Source: Candidatus Gastranaerophilales bacterium (GTDB lineage Bacteria; Cyanobacteriota; Vampirovibrionia; Gastranaerophilales; Gastranaerophilaceae). Taken from it: 6,953 bases of DNA. This document shows, one piece after another, positions 6,264 through 6,953 of this stretch. Below the pieces are notes generated by a model that worked only from the letters and a program-made list of their open reading frames with translations, made no database searches and was not told the origin of the DNA. Position 1 is the first letter of the stretch; each line of letters opens with the position of its first letter. The translations under genes and the position numbers were made by a program. Where the stretch lies: NCBI GenBank assembly GCA_947624665.1, contig CANQLK010000089.1, positions 1-6,953 on the forward strand, given 5' to 3'.

Positions 6264-6953
6264 TTTTTTCCTCTATTTTAACTGTATCATATTTTTCTAT
6301 TAAATCGGGAAGAATTTCAAATAAATTACCGACTATTCCAATATCCGCATACTTAAAAATAGGAGCATTGACGTCATTATTTATGGCAATAATTTTTTCA
6401 CAATTTTTAATACCTGCCAAATGCTGGTTAGCACCCGAAATTCCGACTGCTATATATAATTTAGGTGCAATAGTTTTACCTGTTTGTCCTATTTGCTGAG
6501 ATTTAATAATATAAGATTTTTCAAATGCTTCTCTAGAACCGCCGACAGCAGCGCCCATTTTTTGAGCGAGCTGATATATCAAGGCAAATCCGTTATCTTT
6601 ACAAGCACCTAAACCGCCTGCTATTACTATTTCGGATTTTGCGACATCTCTTGAAGTATGTTCTTTTTTTATTGTTTTAATTATTTCAGTTCTTAGTTCT
6701 ATTTGACCTATATCCTGCCAGTCAAAAACGGCATTTGCTCTATTATCCGTTTTTATTGCTTTAAATACATTTTCCTGAACGGTCGCCATTTGAGGAAATG
6801 TTTTGCATAATATATTGGCAGTCAGTTTTCCGCCGAAAGTCGGTCTTGTTGAAACCAACATTGAATATTCATTTATATTTATGTCTGTACAATCTGCCGT
6901 TAAACCCGTTTCTAATTTTGTTGCGGTATAAGAAGCGATTGCTTAACCTTGGA
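6256..6953 (-). pseudogene. etfA: Electron-transfer flavoprotein alpha subunit (etfA), partial, with an in-frame TAA near the window edge
   Basis: The ETF alpha subunit holds FAD and passes electrons between dehydrogenases and other carriers, as a heterodimer with EtfB. The C-terminal FAD-binding domain is complete: AGGLG, GAAVGGSRE, IGQTGKTIAPKLYIAVG, ISGANQHLAG and APIFKYADIGIVGNLF are all family marks. Upstream of the first internal ATG (6859-6861) the same frame continues with AIASYTATKLETGLTADC, which matches the conserved TGLTADCT segment of ETF alpha, so the real gene starts further upstream. That frame is cut by TAA at 6943-6945, preceded by QG. A single change (for example AAA to TAA, giving GKAIAS) would restore it. 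Possible causes are a nonsense mutation, sequence error at a contig end, or a frameshift. Starting at the internal ATG would leave 201 residues lacking part of the FAD domain. It overlaps the transporter start by 8 bases. EtfB is expected next, outside the window. Confidence 0.8.
6270..6274 (-). promoter_or_regulatory. Ribosome binding site of the MFS transporter inside the etfA 3' end
   Basis: On the minus strand AGAGG lies 6 bases before the ATG at 6263-6261, within the last codons of etfA. It fixes the transporter start and supports coupled translation of the two genes. Confidence 0.75.

Noticed and set aside
6256..6861. etfA taken as a complete 201-residue gene from the internal ATG
   Set aside because: The frame upstream of that ATG carries the conserved TGLTADCT segment of ETF alpha, so the true gene is longer.

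Overview
The window is AT-rich bacterial DNA, densely coding, with short gene gaps and overlaps. It looks like an anaerobe of the gut type: a ferredoxin-fused nitroreductase, an electron-transfer flavoprotein and a pilin-like secreted protein are present. The C-terminal D-x-N-G-x-x-G-P-N motif of the pilin-like product resembles the many pilin-like proteins I associate with Gastranaerophilales (Vampirovibrionia) or Elusimicrobia. That taxonomic guess is weak and comes from memory, not from a search.

Left part (1-1624, + strand): the end of an unidentified gene is followed with no gap by a complete 500-residue large serine recombinase. The last nine codons of the recombinase lie inside a tRNA-Val(UAC) gene on the opposite strand (1595-1670), and the codons just before them carry the tRNA's rho-independent terminator. 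This is the layout of one end of an integrated element, with the integrase next to its attachment site at the 3' end of a tRNA gene. The rest of the element would lie to the left, outside the window.

Middle part (1671-4851, + strand): a gap of about 120 bases holds back-to-back promoters, one for the tRNA (-) and one for a four-gene operon (+). The operon encodes a 2x[4Fe-4S] ferredoxin-nitroreductase fusion (GTG start), an Lrp/AsnC regulator, a class I PLP aminotransferase that overlaps the regulator by 4 bases, and a pilin-like secreted protein whose signal peptide is interrupted by an in-frame TAA. A bidirectional terminator closes the operon.

Right part (4857-6953, - strand): the C-terminal part of electron-transfer flavoprotein alpha (etfA) overlaps the start of a 12-helix MFS transporter of the SLC45/sucrose-transporter-like type. 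The two are translationally coupled, and the transporter ends at the shared terminator. The etfA frame also contains an in-frame TAA, 9 bases from the window edge, within a conserved part of the family.

The ordinary genes are recognisable families. The points that deserve a second look are the triple-use DNA at the recombinase/tRNA junction and the two in-frame TAA codons in otherwise intact genes. I saw no CRISPR array, no insertion sequence with terminal repeats and no riboswitch. I found no convincing novel defence or other undescribed system.
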